A stretch of DNA of 5,245 nt from Acidobacteriota bacterium (GTDB lineage: Bacteria > Acidobacteriota > Terriglobia > Acidiferrales > UBA7541), in the NCBI GenBank assembly GCA_003224515.1, contig QHZC01000380.1, forward strand, positions 1,293-6,537, in the 5' to 3' direction. The position numbers and the translations under genes are program-made. This document shows positions 1 through 5,245 of the stretch, one piece after another (position 1 is the first letter of the stretch; each line of letters opens with the position of its first letter). The notes beneath the pieces were generated by a model. That model was not told the origin of the DNA and did not search any database. It worked only from the letters and a program-made list of their open reading frames with translations.

Positions 1-755
1 TCACCGGCACGGACGGTTATGGAGATTCGATCGTGAAACTGGGCCCTCCCAGCGGGGGGAGTTTTCCAGTGCTCGATTTCTTCACACCGTTCAACCAAGC
101 CGCTTTGAACGCCAATGACACCGACCTGGGTGCGGGAGGCGTTCTGCTTCTGCCGGACCCTTCACCTGGAGCACATCCGCACTTGCTGGTGCAGGTCGGA
201 AAAGACGGAACGATCTATCTGGTCGATCGCGACAACGGCAAGATGGGTGAATATTGCAATGGTTGTACTAGCGACAACGTCGTGCAGGAAATCTCAGGTG
301 CGGTCAACGGCATGTGGGGAATGCCGGCGTATTGGAACGGCAACTTATATATAGGCGGTGCACAGGATGGCGGCACCAGCGGCGACCATTTGAAGGCTTT
401 TGCGTTTAATGCGGGGGGATCCGGGAAGATTTCGATCATCCCCACTTCTCAAAGCGCCAATACATTTTTCTTCTCAGGCCCGACACCGTCGGTCTCTGCC
501 AACGGAACGAGCAATGGAATCGTATGGGTCATCGACAACAGCCCGTACGGCCCGCCGGGCTCCTTCGGCAGCGGCCCCGCGGTTCTCCATGCGTTTGACG
601 CGACAAATCTCAATGGCGAGCTTTGGAATAGTTCCCAAAAGGCGGCAGATAAAGCAGGAAACGCCGTGAAATTCACGGTTCCTACTATCGCCAACGGCAA
701 GGTCTACATTGGCACGCGAACCGAGCTGGATATTTACGGCCTGCTGCCGAACTAG
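1..755 (+). CDS. PQQ-like beta-propeller repeat protein, C-terminal part (5' end outside window)
   Basis: The reading frame is open from base 3 to a TAG at 753-755, giving 250 visible residues. The GTG at 33 is only an internal valine, because the frame continues upstream of it without a stop and no clear ribosome site precedes it. Propeller-blade motifs recur: KDGTIYLVDRDN (about residues 67-78), NGNLYIGG followed by LKAFAFNAG (112-138), NGIVWVIDNS followed by LHAFDATN (171-202), and a closing PTIANGKVYIGT ... DIYGLL (227-248). This pattern of 'G.(I/V)Y..D' strands is typical of the PQQ-like / BamB-type propeller superfamily. Proteins of this type are common in acidobacterial genomes and are usually exported, but the signal peptide would lie outside the window. 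A YCNGC pair (about residues 84-88) lacks the following His of a c-type haem site. Substrate, cofactor and function cannot be told. It is transcribed toward the ETF operon and is probably unrelated to it. Confidence 0.75.
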   Translation, partial: TGTDGYGDSIVKLGPPSGGSFPVLDFFTPFNQAALNANDTDLGAGGVLLLPDPSPGAHPHLLVQVGKDGTIYLVDRDNGKMGEYCNGCTSDNVVQEISGAVNGMWGMPAYWNGNLYIGGAQDGGTSGDHLKAFAFNAGGSGKISIIPTSQSANTFFFSGPTPSVSANGTSNGIVWVIDNSPYGPPGSFGSGPAVLHAFDATNLNGELWNSSQKAADKAGNAVKFTVPTIANGKVYIGTRTELDIYGLLPN

Positions 756-777
756 CGCAGCATCAGACCGTCTGCTA
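753..777. repeat. Short inverted repeat at the convergent gene junction
   Basis: The propeller gene and the ETF-QO gene end tail to tail with 19 bases between their TAG stop codons. The gap carries CAGAC (764-768), one base, then GTCTG (770-774). TAGC (753-756) and GCTA (774-777) at the ends are also complementary. The two stop codons are therefore part of the outer arms. This could act as a compact bidirectional stem-loop, but no T-run follows on either strand, so it is not a standard intrinsic terminator. The sequence is short enough that the symmetry may be chance. Confidence 0.25.
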
Positions 778-2433
778 CATCCCCTCGTAGTTAGGCCCGC
801 CGCCACCCTCTGGAACTACCCAGTCGATAATCTGGTAAGGGTCGGCGATGTCACAGGTCTTGCAATGCACGCAGTTTGCGGCACTGATCTTCAGCTTCAT
901 GCCGCCGTTCGATTCCTTGGCCATCTCGTACACCGCTGCGGGACAAAAATACTGACAAGGATTGCCGTACTCCTCGACGCACTTCGTCGCGCAGATATTC
1001 GTGTCAGTGACCTTGAGATGACACGGCTGATCTTCCTCATGCCGTGTCCCGGAGTGATACACGTCCGTCAGCCGGTCAAACGTCATCTTGCCATCGCCCT
1101 TGAATCTTTCGGGAGCCGGCCTCCCGTTGATCTTCTTGTACGCCTCGTGCCCCGCGTGCGCCCGCATGGGATCGATCAACCCGCGCCCGCCGGTGATCTG
1201 CTGAAACGCGGTGTGAAAGAATCCGACAAACATTCCATGCCGGAACGACTGATGAAAATTCCGCACCTGCCACAGCTCTTTCTTGATGTAGCTCTGTTCG
1301 ATCTTTTTCGGGAAGGCACTCAGCATTTTCGACGAGGTGTCTCCTGCCTTCAGCGCATCGAAAATCGTTTCCGCTGCCAGCATCCCGCTCTTCATCGCCA
1401 GGTGAATGCCCTTCAGCCGTTGTGAATCGAGAAAACTTCCCGAATCCCCGATAATCAGCCCGCCATCAAGGTAGTTGCGCGGCATCGCGTACCAGCCGCC
1501 GTAGGGCAGCGACTTCGCGCCATAACGCACCAGCTTCCCGCCATCGAGGAGTTTCTTGAGAAATGGATGTGTTTTCCAAGTCTGAAAAGCCGCGTGAGGG
1601 TCGAACTGTGGATCCGCATACTCCAGCGCGAGAACCAGTCCAATCGATACCCGGTTGTTTGAAAGGCCGTAAATCCATCCGCCGCCGTACATGTGCATCG
1701 AAACCGGCCAGCCCAGAGTGTGCGCCACGTAGCCTGGCTCGATCCGCCCTGGTTGCACGTCCCACAATTCCTTGATGCCGATCCCGTAGGTCTGCGGATT
1801 GAGGTTATCGAGCTTCTTTTTCTCCACCAGCTTCTTCGTCAGCGAGCCGCGCGTACCTTCGGCCAGCACGGTCACCTTCGCGCGCAACTCGTAGCCCGGC
1901 GTGTAGTTGTCTTTCGGCTTGCCGTTCTTGTCGAGGCCCTTGTCTTCGGTGATGACACCAACGACGCCGTCGCTGTTGTAAACAAGTTCCGCGCCCCCGA
2001 ATTCCTTGAATACGTTTACGCCAGCCGCTTCCACGAGCTCGCCAAGCCACTTGGTTATTTTGCTGAGCGAGACAACGTAATTGCCCTTGTTCTTGAACGG
2101 CGGCGGCGTAATGGGAAACCGGAAAGACGATCCTCGCGTGAAAAGCAGCGCCGCGTCATCCGTCACCGGCGTATCCAGCGGCGCGTTCTTCCCGAAATCC
2201 GGCACCAGCTCCGCCAGCGCCTTGGGATTCATGATCGCGCCCGAAAGCTGATGCGCGCCTATTTCTCGCCCCTTCTCCAAGACGTAGATGTTCTCAGCCG
2301 ACAATTCCGGCTTCCCGCCCGCCGCATTGTGCTTCCTAACTAGGTTCGCCAGATGCAACGCGCAAGCCAGCCCCGCCGGTCCCGCGCCTACGATTAGGAC
2401 ATCTGCTTCCAGCTGTTCGCGTTGAACGGTCAT
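775..2433 (-). CDS. Electron transfer flavoprotein:quinone oxidoreductase (ETF-QO, ETFDH family)
   Basis: This 552-residue FAD/Fe-S enzyme takes electrons from reduced ETF and reduces membrane quinone. Visible features in order: an N-terminal Rossmann FAD motif VGAGPAGLACALH (15-27); the family block TYGIGIKELWDV (215-226); GWPVSMHMYGGGWIYG (241-256); the second FAD motif GLIIGDSGSF (325-334) followed by KGIHLAMKSGMLAAE (341-355); a hydrophobic stretch around 393-414 likely to contact the membrane; and a C-terminal ferredoxin domain. That domain has CPAAVYE (Cys497) and CVHCKTCDI (Cys521, 524, 527), the four canonical [4Fe-4S] ligands, and ends PEGGGGPNYEGM as in mitochondrial ETF-QO. Four more cysteines (471, 481, 485, 493) precede them and are absent from the human enzyme as I recall it. 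The ATG at 2433 places the FAD motif close to the N-terminus as expected, though its ribosome site is weak (GAAAG, 7 bases upstream). It is last of three ETF genes, 49 bases after etfA. FixC is a related family, but the fused ferredoxin domain favours ETF-QO. Confidence 0.97.
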   Translation of the reverse strand: MTVQREQLEADVLIVGAGPAGLACALHLANLVRKHNAAGGKPELSAENIYVLEKGREIGAHQLSGAIMNPKALAELVPDFGKNAPLDTPVTDDAALLFTRGSSFRFPITPPPFKNKGNYVVSLSKITKWLGELVEAAGVNVFKEFGGAELVYNSDGVVGVITEDKGLDKNGKPKDNYTPGYELRAKVTVLAEGTRGSLTKKLVEKKKLDNLNPQTYGIGIKELWDVQPGRIEPGYVAHTLGWPVSMHMYGGGWIYGLSNNRVSIGLVLALEYADPQFDPHAAFQTWKTHPFLKKLLDGGKLVRYGAKSLPYGGWYAMPRNYLDGGLIIGDSGSFLDSQRLKGIHLAMKSGMLAAETIFDALKAGDTSSKMLSAFPKKIEQSYIKKELWQVRNFHQSFRHGMFVGFFHTAFQQITGGRGLIDPMRAHAGHEAYKKINGRPAPERFKGDGKMTFDRLTDVYHSGTRHEEDQPCHLKVTDTNICATKCVEEYGNPCQYFCPAAVYEMAKESNGGMKLKISAANCVHCKTCDIADPYQIIDWVVPEGGGGPNYEGM

Positions 2434-2471
2434 GGATTTGCTTTCATTGTAGCAAAGTGACCGGGACTGGA

Positions 2472-2477
2472 ATTATA
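2472..2477 (-). promoter_or_regulatory. Possible -10 hexamer in the etfA / ETF-QO gap
   Basis: Read on the - strand this is a perfect TATAAT, lying in the 49-base gap between the etfA stop and the ETF-QO start and 38 bases before the ATG. No convincing -35 hexamer is found 16-18 bases upstream, which would fall at the end of etfA. At best it is a weak internal promoter that would add ETF-QO transcript to read-through from etfBA. It may equally be a chance AT-rich patch. Confidence 0.2.
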
Positions 2478-2482
2478 GGAGC

Positions 2483-3472
2483 TTAGGAGGTTTTCGCTTT
2501 TTCGAGGGCTTCGGTGAGGGCGGGCATGATTTCGAAAATGTCGCCGACGACGCCGTAGTCCGCAATTTCGAAGATCGGGGCGTTCGCATCCTTGTTAATC
2601 GCGACAATCGTGCGCGCGCCCTTCATGCCCACGACGTGCTGAATCGCGCCGCTAATGCCCAAGGCTAGATAGAGTTTCGGCGCGACCGTCTGGCCGGAGC
2701 TGCCGATCTGCCGCTCCATCGGGAGCCAGCCTTCATCGCAAATCGGCCGCGATGCAGCGATCTCGCCGCCCAGCGCTTTCGCGAGTGCTTCCGCCTGCGG
2801 GATATTTTCGGGAGCTTTGATGCCGCGCCCGATGGCCACGATGAGCGGCGCTTGTGTCAAGTCCACCGCCGACTTCGCCTCTTTGAAGAGGTCGAGCGGC
2901 TTGGTGCGAATCTGCTCCGCGCTCACGGTCACTGTCATGGCATTCACGGGTGCTTTTCCGGAAGGATGCGCCGCGAGCAAATCCGCGCGAAACGCACCTG
3001 TTTGAAACGACGCGAACCACGGCGCGGCGCCCGCAAACGTCACGTCGGCCGCGGTCTTGCCCTGGAACATTTGCCGCACGAAAACCAGCTTCCCGCTCTC
3101 GTTCCGATAGCCGATACAATCGCCGATCATCCCCTTGCCGAGCATGGCCGCGAGTTTCGGCGCGAAGTCGCGCACCTGATACGTGTGCGGAAACAAAACC
3201 AAATCCGGGTTGGCCCTTTCGATTATTTGTTTCAGCGCCACGCAATACCCATCCGGGGTATATGCTTCGAGCAAGTCGTGTTCGACGCTAAGAACTTCCG
3301 CGACGTTTTTTGCGGCCAGCTCATCGGCCAACGTCGCCACGCCCTTGCCGATCACCAGCGCACTGACCGTGCTTGAAGTATCTTTCGCAATTTGCTGCGC
3401 CGCGGCTAGCGTCTCGAAACTCGCATTGTTCCACTTCCTCTGCCGCTGCTCCGCCACCACCAGAACCTTCAT
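2483..3472 (-). CDS. etfA: Electron transfer flavoprotein, alpha subunit (EtfA)
   Basis: This 329-residue subunit carries the electron-transferring FAD of the EtfAB heterodimer, a cytoplasmic carrier between acyl-CoA and similar dehydrogenases and ETF-QO. The N-terminal domain (about 1-190) is the ETF alpha/beta fold, starting MKVLVVAE. The C-terminal FAD domain (about 208-329) shows the family signature: AIGRGI (213-218), ASRPICDEGW (240-249), QIGSSGQTVAPKLYLALG (255-272), ISGAIQH (273-279), TIVAINKD (288-295), and APIFEIADYGVVGDIFEIMP (298-317). Arg242 and His279 match flavin-contacting residues known from human ETF. Human has Thr (QTG) at the flavin N5 contact and this protein has Ser (SSG), a common bacterial variant. 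Length is normal for the family. The ATG at 3472 fits the usual N-terminus and has AAGAGG six bases upstream. It follows etfB after an unusually long 114-base spacer. Confidence 0.98.
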   Translation of the reverse strand: MKVLVVAEQRQRKWNNASFETLAAAQQIAKDTSSTVSALVIGKGVATLADELAAKNVAEVLSVEHDLLEAYTPDGYCVALKQIIERANPDLVLFPHTYQVRDFAPKLAAMLGKGMIGDCIGYRNESGKLVFVRQMFQGKTAADVTFAGAAPWFASFQTGAFRADLLAAHPSGKAPVNAMTVTVSAEQIRTKPLDLFKEAKSAVDLTQAPLIVAIGRGIKAPENIPQAEALAKALGGEIAASRPICDEGWLPMERQIGSSGQTVAPKLYLALGISGAIQHVVGMKGARTIVAINKDANAPIFEIADYGVVGDIFEIMPALTEALEKAKTS

Positions 3473-3478
3473 CGTTTG

Positions 3479-3484
3479 CCTCTT
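3479..3484 (-). promoter_or_regulatory. Ribosome binding site of etfA
   Basis: AAGAGG on the - strand lies six bases before the ATG at 3472 and supports that start. It gives etfA its own initiation site, so translational coupling to etfB, whose stop is over 100 bases upstream, is not needed. Confidence 0.6.
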
Positions 3485-3494
3485 GTACTCGTTC

Positions 3495-3576
3495 TCAGTT
3501 CACAGTGATCAGTTGTCAGTGAGGAAGAAGAGATGGTTAAAAGGGATCTCCATCTTCTCCCGCTGAAGACTGACAG
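3495..3576. repeat. Direct and inverted short repeats in the etfB-etfA spacer
   Basis: The 114-base gap 3473-3586 holds TCAGTT at 3495-3500 and 3509-3514 and the related TCAGTG at 3516-3521. TGTCAGT (3514-3520) is the exact reverse complement of ACTGACA (3569-3575), and nested inside these AGATGG (3531-3536) is the exact reverse complement of CCATCT (3550-3555). The nested arms could form an imperfect stem-loop in either transcript, with a 13-base inner loop. No T-run follows it, so it is not a clear terminator. No reading frame in the gap looks coding. TCAGTT-type runs resemble short dispersed repeats I recall from acidobacterial intergenic regions, but this cannot be verified here. Confidence 0.4.
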
Positions 3577-3586
3577 CCGACTACCT

Positions 3587-4351
3587 TCAGATCACGCGCG
3601 CTTCAAACCTCAACTTCTCGACCAGCTTCGTCGCCACTTCTTTCGGCGTACCGGTCAGGAACTCCGTTTTCTTCGTTTTTACCGGCACATAAATTTTTTC
3701 GATCTTCTGTGTCGCTTCGGCGGAAACGCCCGGCGACTCCCGCGTCATTGCGGCGATCTCTTTCTTCTTTGCCGCCATGATGCCCTTTAGCGTCGCATAC
3801 CGCACTTTGTTAATGCCCGATTGAATCGACAGCACCGCCGGAAGTGGGCACTCGATATGCTGGAACCAGCCGGCCTCGAGTTCCCTCTTCAATTTCATCC
3901 TTCCATCTGTCACCTCGATGGCCATGATGATCGTCGCGTGCGGCAAATCCAGCAGCGCCGCCAGCAGCACGCCCGTCTGCCCGAAGCCGTGGTCGTCGCT
4001 TTGCAATCCGGTTAGAATCAAATCCGCCTTTTCCTTTCGAATGGCCGTCGCCAATGCCTGCGCCGATCCCAGCGGATCAAGCTGCGCGAAATTATCATCG
4101 GCAAGGTGAATCGCGCGGTCCGCGCCCTTCGCGAGCGCTTCCTTGATCGTTTGCTTTACCCGCTCGGGTCCCATGGAGAGCACGATCACTTCCCCGCCGT
4201 GCTTTTCCTTGAGCCGCAGTGCCTCCTCCAGTGCGTAGCTGTCCGGTTCGTTCATCTCGAAACCGATGTCCGATTCCTTGATCCAGTTTCCGGCAATCGC
4301 CAGCGGCGCGTCCTTCGCCGGAACCTGCTTGATGCACACTATGATATTCAC
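3587..4351 (-). CDS. etfB: Electron transfer flavoprotein, beta subunit (EtfB)
   Basis: This 254-residue subunit partners EtfA. In this family it binds AMP structurally and provides the recognition loop that docks on acyl-CoA dehydrogenases. The N-terminus MNIIVCIKQVPA and NEPDSYALEEALRLKEK (34-50) are typical. The nucleotide-binding loop is LTGLQSDDHGFGQTG (113-127), followed by LLDLPHATI (133-141). The docking loop is VRYATLKGIMAAKKKEI (183-199), with Leu188 at the position of the anchoring leucine of human ETF beta (Leu195) and the conserved AKKK after it. The start codon is GTG at 4351, supported by a good ribosome site; the next in-frame Met is residue 33, inside the conserved domain. 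The loop lacks the GRQAIDGDTAQVGP-like motif described for electron-bifurcating ETFs, so an ordinary non-bifurcating role with ETF-QO is more likely. It lies 55 bases after fabF on the same strand and begins the etf block. Confidence 0.97.
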   Translation of the reverse strand: MNIIVCIKQVPAKDAPLAIAGNWIKESDIGFEMNEPDSYALEEALRLKEKHGGEVIVLSMGPERVKQTIKEALAKGADRAIHLADDNFAQLDPLGSAQALATAIRKEKADLILTGLQSDDHGFGQTGVLLAALLDLPHATIIMAIEVTDGRMKLKRELEAGWFQHIECPLPAVLSIQSGINKVRYATLKGIMAAKKKEIAAMTRESPGVSAEATQKIEKIYVPVKTKKTEFLTGTPKEVATKLVEKLRFEARVI

Positions 4352-4357
4352 GGAGTT

Positions 4358-4365
4358 CTTCCTTC
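4358..4365 (-). promoter_or_regulatory. Ribosome binding site selecting the GTG start of etfB
   Basis: GAAGGAAG on the - strand, with core AAGGA at 4360-4364, sits eight bases before the GTG at 4351. It decides the start, as there is no ATG in frame near the conserved N-terminus. Confidence 0.6.
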
Positions 4366-4406
4366 TTCGATTCTAAAACCCAAGTACGACAAACGCGGAG
4401 GGGATG

Positions 4407-5245
4407 CTATTTGCCAGACCAACGCTTGAAAATCAGCGCGGCATTGGTGCCGCCAAAACCAAAGGAATTCGAAAGCGCGTACTCCACCGAAGCCTTGCGC
4501 GCGTGATTCGGCACGTAGTCAAGATCGCACTCCGGGTCCGGATTTTCGTGATTGATCGTCGGTGGCAGGATCTGATCGCGCAGTGCCATTACGCTGATCC
4601 CCGCTTCCAGTCCGCCGGCACCGCCCAGCAAATGTCCCGTCATCGACTTCGTCGAGCTCACGGGCACCCGCTTGGCGCGCTCCCCGAACACCCTCTTGAG
4701 TGCGCGCGTCTCGATCACGTCGCCGATGGGGGCCGATGTGCCATGCGCGTTCACGTAGCCAATGTCTTCCGGCGTCAGCTTCGCGTCTTTGATCGCCGCG
4801 CGCATCACGCGGTACGCGCCGTCGCCGTTTTCCGCCGGCTGTGTAATGTGGTAGGCATCGCCGGACATCCCGTATCCCACAATCTCGGCGAGTATCGGCG
4901 CATTGCGCTTCTGCGCGTGCTCCAGTGATTCCAGGATTACAATCCCCGCGCCCTCGCCCACCACAAAGCCATCGCGCCCCGCATCCCACGGGCGGCTGGC
5001 GCGCGCCGGGTCGTCGTTGCGCGTCGAAAGCGCCTTCATCGAGGCAAAACCGCCAACGCCCATCGGCGTGATCGTCGCTTCGGTGCCGCCGCAGATCATC
5101 ATCTCTGCCGCGCCGCGCTCGATGATCTTGAAGGAATCGCCAATCGCGTGCGCCGAAGCGGAGCACGCCGTCGCGGTAGCGGAATTCGGTCCGCGTGCGC
5201 CGTAGCGAATCGAAATATGTCCCGAAGCGAGATTTACAATCGCAG
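4407..5245 (-). CDS. fabF: 3-oxoacyl-[acyl-carrier-protein] synthase II (FabF), 5' end outside window
   Basis: FabF condenses malonyl-ACP with a growing acyl-ACP in cytoplasmic type II fatty-acid synthesis. The frame is open from the right edge to a TAG at 4407-4409, giving 278 visible residues; about a third of the protein (E. coli FabF is about 412 residues) is missing at the N-terminus. The Met at 5102 is internal, since upstream codons still read conserved FabF sequence (GHISIRYGARGPNSATATAC). The catalytic triad is complete: the nucleophilic Cys in TACSASAHAIG (codon 5163-5165), His in VNAHGTSAPIGD (codon 4743-4745), and His in KSMTGHLLGGAGG (codon 4632-4634). The C-terminal NSFGFGGTNAAL carries the gating Phe. 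MGVGGFASMKALSTRNDD and RDGFVVGEGAGIVILE are also typical of FabF rather than FabH. FabB is less likely given the FabF-like stretches. acpP often lies upstream of fabF, but that region is not in view. It reads toward etfB and could be co-transcribed with it. Confidence 0.96.
   Translation of the reverse strand, partial: AIVNLASGHISIRYGARGPNSATATACSASAHAIGDSFKIIERGAAEMMICGGTEATITPMGVGGFASMKALSTRNDDPARASRPWDAGRDGFVVGEGAGIVILESLEHAQKRNAPILAEIVGYGMSGDAYHITQPAENGDGAYRVMRAAIKDAKLTPEDIGYVNAHGTSAPIGDVIETRALKRVFGERAKRVPVSSTKSMTGHLLGGAGGLEAGISVMALRDQILPPTINHENPDPECDLDYVPNHARKASVEYALSNSFGFGGTNAALIFKRWSGK

Noticed and set aside
33..35. GTG as the start codon of the propeller protein
   Set aside because: The same frame is open upstream to the window edge and reads propeller-like sequence (GDSIVKL spans the codon), so the gene begins outside the window.
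261..275. YCNGC in the propeller protein as a c-type haem site
   Set aside because: The haem motif requires CxxCH. Here Thr follows the second Cys, so covalent haem is not supported.
709..1425. 238-codon + strand open frame opposite the 3' half of the ETF-QO gene
   Set aside because: It lies almost wholly antisense to a gene with clear family motifs over its full length. Its translation shows no recognisable domain and has the Arg/Leu/His-rich composition of a shadow frame in G/C-rich sequence.
1693..2343. 216-codon + strand open frame opposite the 5' half of the ETF-QO gene
   Set aside because: Antisense to the conserved FAD domain, very Arg-rich, with no recognisable motif. The biased third positions of the real gene explain the lack of stops.
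2491..2503. T-rich run near the etfA 3' end as a terminator
   Set aside because: It is inside etfA coding sequence (Lys codons near the C-terminus). The run reads as A on the transcribed strand, and no stable GC-rich hairpin precedes it.
2852..3376. 174-codon + strand open frame opposite etfA
   Set aside because: Shadow of etfA: Arg/His-rich, no domain, and no ribosome site of note.
4370..4375. TAGAAT on the - strand as a -10 box for an etfB promoter
   Set aside because: No -35-like hexamer lies at a suitable distance (a TTGTCG is only 11 bases away), so it is not strong enough to call.
4404..4928. 174-codon + strand open frame opposite fabF
   Set aside because: It overlaps the catalytic region of fabF in antisense, and its composition is that of a shadow frame.

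Overview
The window looks like ordinary bacterial chromosome, most likely from an acidobacterium (Acidobacteriota, Terriglobia-like). That assignment is an inference. It rests on the style of the beta-propeller protein at the left edge, the Cys-rich form of the ETF:quinone oxidoreductase, moderately high GC with G/C-rich third positions, and the TCAGTT-type short repeats in a spacer. No 16S or other phylogenetic marker is present to confirm it.

Layout, left to right. On the + strand, bases 1-755 hold the 3' end of a PQQ-like (BamB/quinoprotein-type) beta-propeller protein. It converges, with only 19 bases between the two stop codons, on a four-gene block that fills the rest of the window on the - strand. 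In transcription order (right to left) this block is: fabF (3-ketoacyl-ACP synthase II, 5' end outside the window), etfB, etfA, and the gene for electron transfer flavoprotein:quinone oxidoreductase (ETF-QO, the bacterial ETFDH homologue). Spacers are 55, 114 and 49 bases. Coding density is high and no stretch over 300 bases lacks a gene.

The three ETF genes form a complete electron path. FAD-dependent dehydrogenases, mainly acyl-CoA dehydrogenases of beta-oxidation, reduce the soluble EtfAB heterodimer. EtfAB then passes electrons to membrane-associated ETF-QO (FAD plus Fe-S), which reduces the quinone pool. The adjacent fabF elongates fatty acids, so the block joins fatty-acid synthesis with an outlet for fatty-acid oxidation electrons.

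I see no mobile element, CRISPR array, tRNA, rRNA or phage gene, and no evidence of an undescribed system. The points most worth a second look are four extra cysteines in the ETF-QO ferredoxin domain, which could bind a second Fe-S cluster, and the unusually long repeat-bearing spacer between etfB and etfA.
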